This document shows positions 6,793 to 7,562 of a stretch of DNA of 7,562 bases, piece by piece. The DNA is taken from the NCBI GenBank assembly GCA_902767465.1, contig CACXHM010000066.1, forward strand, positions 1 through 7,562, in the 5' to 3' direction. Each line of letters opens with the position of its first letter. Positions within the stretch are counted from its first letter, which is position 1. Made by a program: the position numbers and the translations under genes. Under the pieces are notes generated by a model. That model ran no database searches, was not told the DNA's origin, and worked only from the letters and a program-made list of their open reading frames with translations. This DNA is from an uncultured Bacteroidia bacterium (GTDB taxonomy: Bacteria; Bacteroidota; Bacteroidia; Bacteroidales; UBA932).

Positions 6793-7562
6793 AAGAATAT
6801 GACGTTATTATTGTAGGCGGTGGCATCACGGGAGCTGCCACGGCGCGGGATTGCGCATTGCGCGGGCTCCGTACCGCCTTGATTGAAAGGGGGGATATCT
6901 GTGACGGGGCTTCCGGCAGGAATCATGGTCTTCTTCATAGCGGAGCCCGTTATGCGGTGACGGACAGGGAAGGTGCGGAAGAATGCATACGCGAAAACCG
7001 GATACTCCGTCGTATTGCATCAAATTGTGTGGAACCGTGTGACGGTCTTTTTATTTCTCTTCCCGAAGACGGCCTGGATTACCAGAAGAATTTCATTGAA
7101 AAGTGTCATGAGGCAGGAATCAATGCCGAGGCGATAGATCCCGCCGAAGCCCTGAGACTCGAACCTTCGGTGAACCCTTCCCTGATCGGAGCCGTCAAAG
7201 TCCCTGATGCCGCAGTCGATCCTTTTCGCCTTACGGATGCGCATATCCTTGACGCGCAGCGCCACGGGGCATCAATAATCAAGTTTACCACTGTTACTTC
7301 GCTAATTAAAGATGGCGGCAGGGTGGTTGGGGTGCATACTTCGGCAGGAGAAGATATATACGCAAATCATGTCGTTCTTGCCGCCGGAATCTGGACCGCT
7401 GCGCTCGCAGAAGCCGCCGGTGCCCATATAGAAATGCTCCCGAGCAAGGGGTCGCTTCTCATCTTTGGACATAGGGTGGCTAACATGGTCATCAACCGTT
7501 GCCGGAAACCTGCCAATGCCGATATCCTTGTGCCTGGCGACGTGGTCAGCGTGCTTGGAACC
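6789..7562 (+). CDS. glpA: Anaerobic glycerol-3-phosphate dehydrogenase subunit A, GlpA-like (3' partial)
   Basis: FAD-dependent flavoprotein that oxidises sn-glycerol 3-phosphate to dihydroxyacetone phosphate; in the GlpABC complex, electrons pass through GlpB/GlpC to the membrane quinone pool. The 258 visible codons start MKEYDVIIVGGGITGAATAR, with the dinucleotide-binding GxGxxG at residues 10-15 and the ribose-binding acidic residue in LIERGD (Glu33). Then come GASGRNHGLLHSGARYAV (40-57), VEPCDGLFISLPEDG (about 81-95), VKVPDAAVDPFRLT and, near the edge, SKGSLLIF, NRCRKPANADILVPGD. These match E. coli GlpA closely as I remember it. The family is about 530-550 residues, so roughly half, including any C-terminal Cys-rich [2Fe-2S] domain, lies outside the window. 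ATG overlaps the rfbB stop (ATGA, 6789-6792). GlpD is a less likely alternative because the run from GRNHGLLHSG onward is GlpA-like. Confidence 0.92.
   Translation, partial: MKEYDVIIVGGGITGAATARDCALRGLRTALIERGDICDGASGRNHGLLHSGARYAVTDREGAEECIRENRILRRIASNCVEPCDGLFISLPEDGLDYQKNFIEKCHEAGINAEAIDPAEALRLEPSVNPSLIGAVKVPDAAVDPFRLTDAHILDAQRHGASIIKFTTVTSLIKDGGRVVGVHTSAGEDIYANHVVLAAGIWTAALAEAAGAHIEMLPSKGSLLIFGHRVANMVINRCRKPANADILVPGDVVSVLGT

Noticed and set aside
6753..7291. Several short minus-strand frames near the right end.
   Set aside because: They mutually overlap and lie opposite the glpA reading frame, which matches its family throughout.

Overview
The window is a compact, all-plus-strand piece of chromosome with five protein genes and almost no non-coding DNA. 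The organism is most likely a member of the Bacteroidales (Bacteroidota). The evidence is a TonB-dependent receptor of a Bacteroidota type paired with a DUF4249-type lipoprotein, a secreted MG2-type protein of a kind known from this phylum, an RmlB that reads like Bacteroidales versions, the absence of useful Shine-Dalgarno sequences at most starts, and a clear Bacteroidota promoter (TTTG, 19 bases, TAnnTTTG). The genus cannot be told from this sequence.

Region 1 (about 1-5587) is a probable operon of three cell-envelope genes. First is a large outer-membrane TonB-dependent receptor, open at the left edge, with an extra N-terminal module of about 165-200 residues that I do not recognise. Second is a DUF4249-type lipoprotein whose start overlaps the receptor stop by one base. 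Third, six bases later, is a secreted protein with an N-terminal macroglobulin (MG2)-like domain and a plug-like segment near its C-terminus but no beta-barrel. The likely picture is a receptor channel, a surface lipoprotein partner and an accessory exported protein. The transported substrate cannot be read from the sequence.

Region 2 (5588-5640) is the only intergenic gap of note. It carries a good Bacteroidota promoter and no visible terminator.

Region 3 (5641-7562) is a housekeeping/metabolic pair: rfbB (rmlB), encoding dTDP-glucose 4,6-dehydratase, and the first 258 codons of a glpA-like anaerobic glycerol-3-phosphate dehydrogenase subunit A. Their ends overlap by four bases (ATGA), so they are probably co-transcribed and translationally coupled. 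The usual rfbA/rfbC/rfbD neighbours are not seen.

I see no RNA gene, CRISPR array, insertion sequence or long repeat. The most interesting points are the unassigned N-terminal module on the receptor, the barrel-less MG2/plug-like protein in the same operon, and the coupling of a dTDP-sugar gene to a glycerol-3-phosphate dehydrogenase gene. None of these by itself proves a new system.
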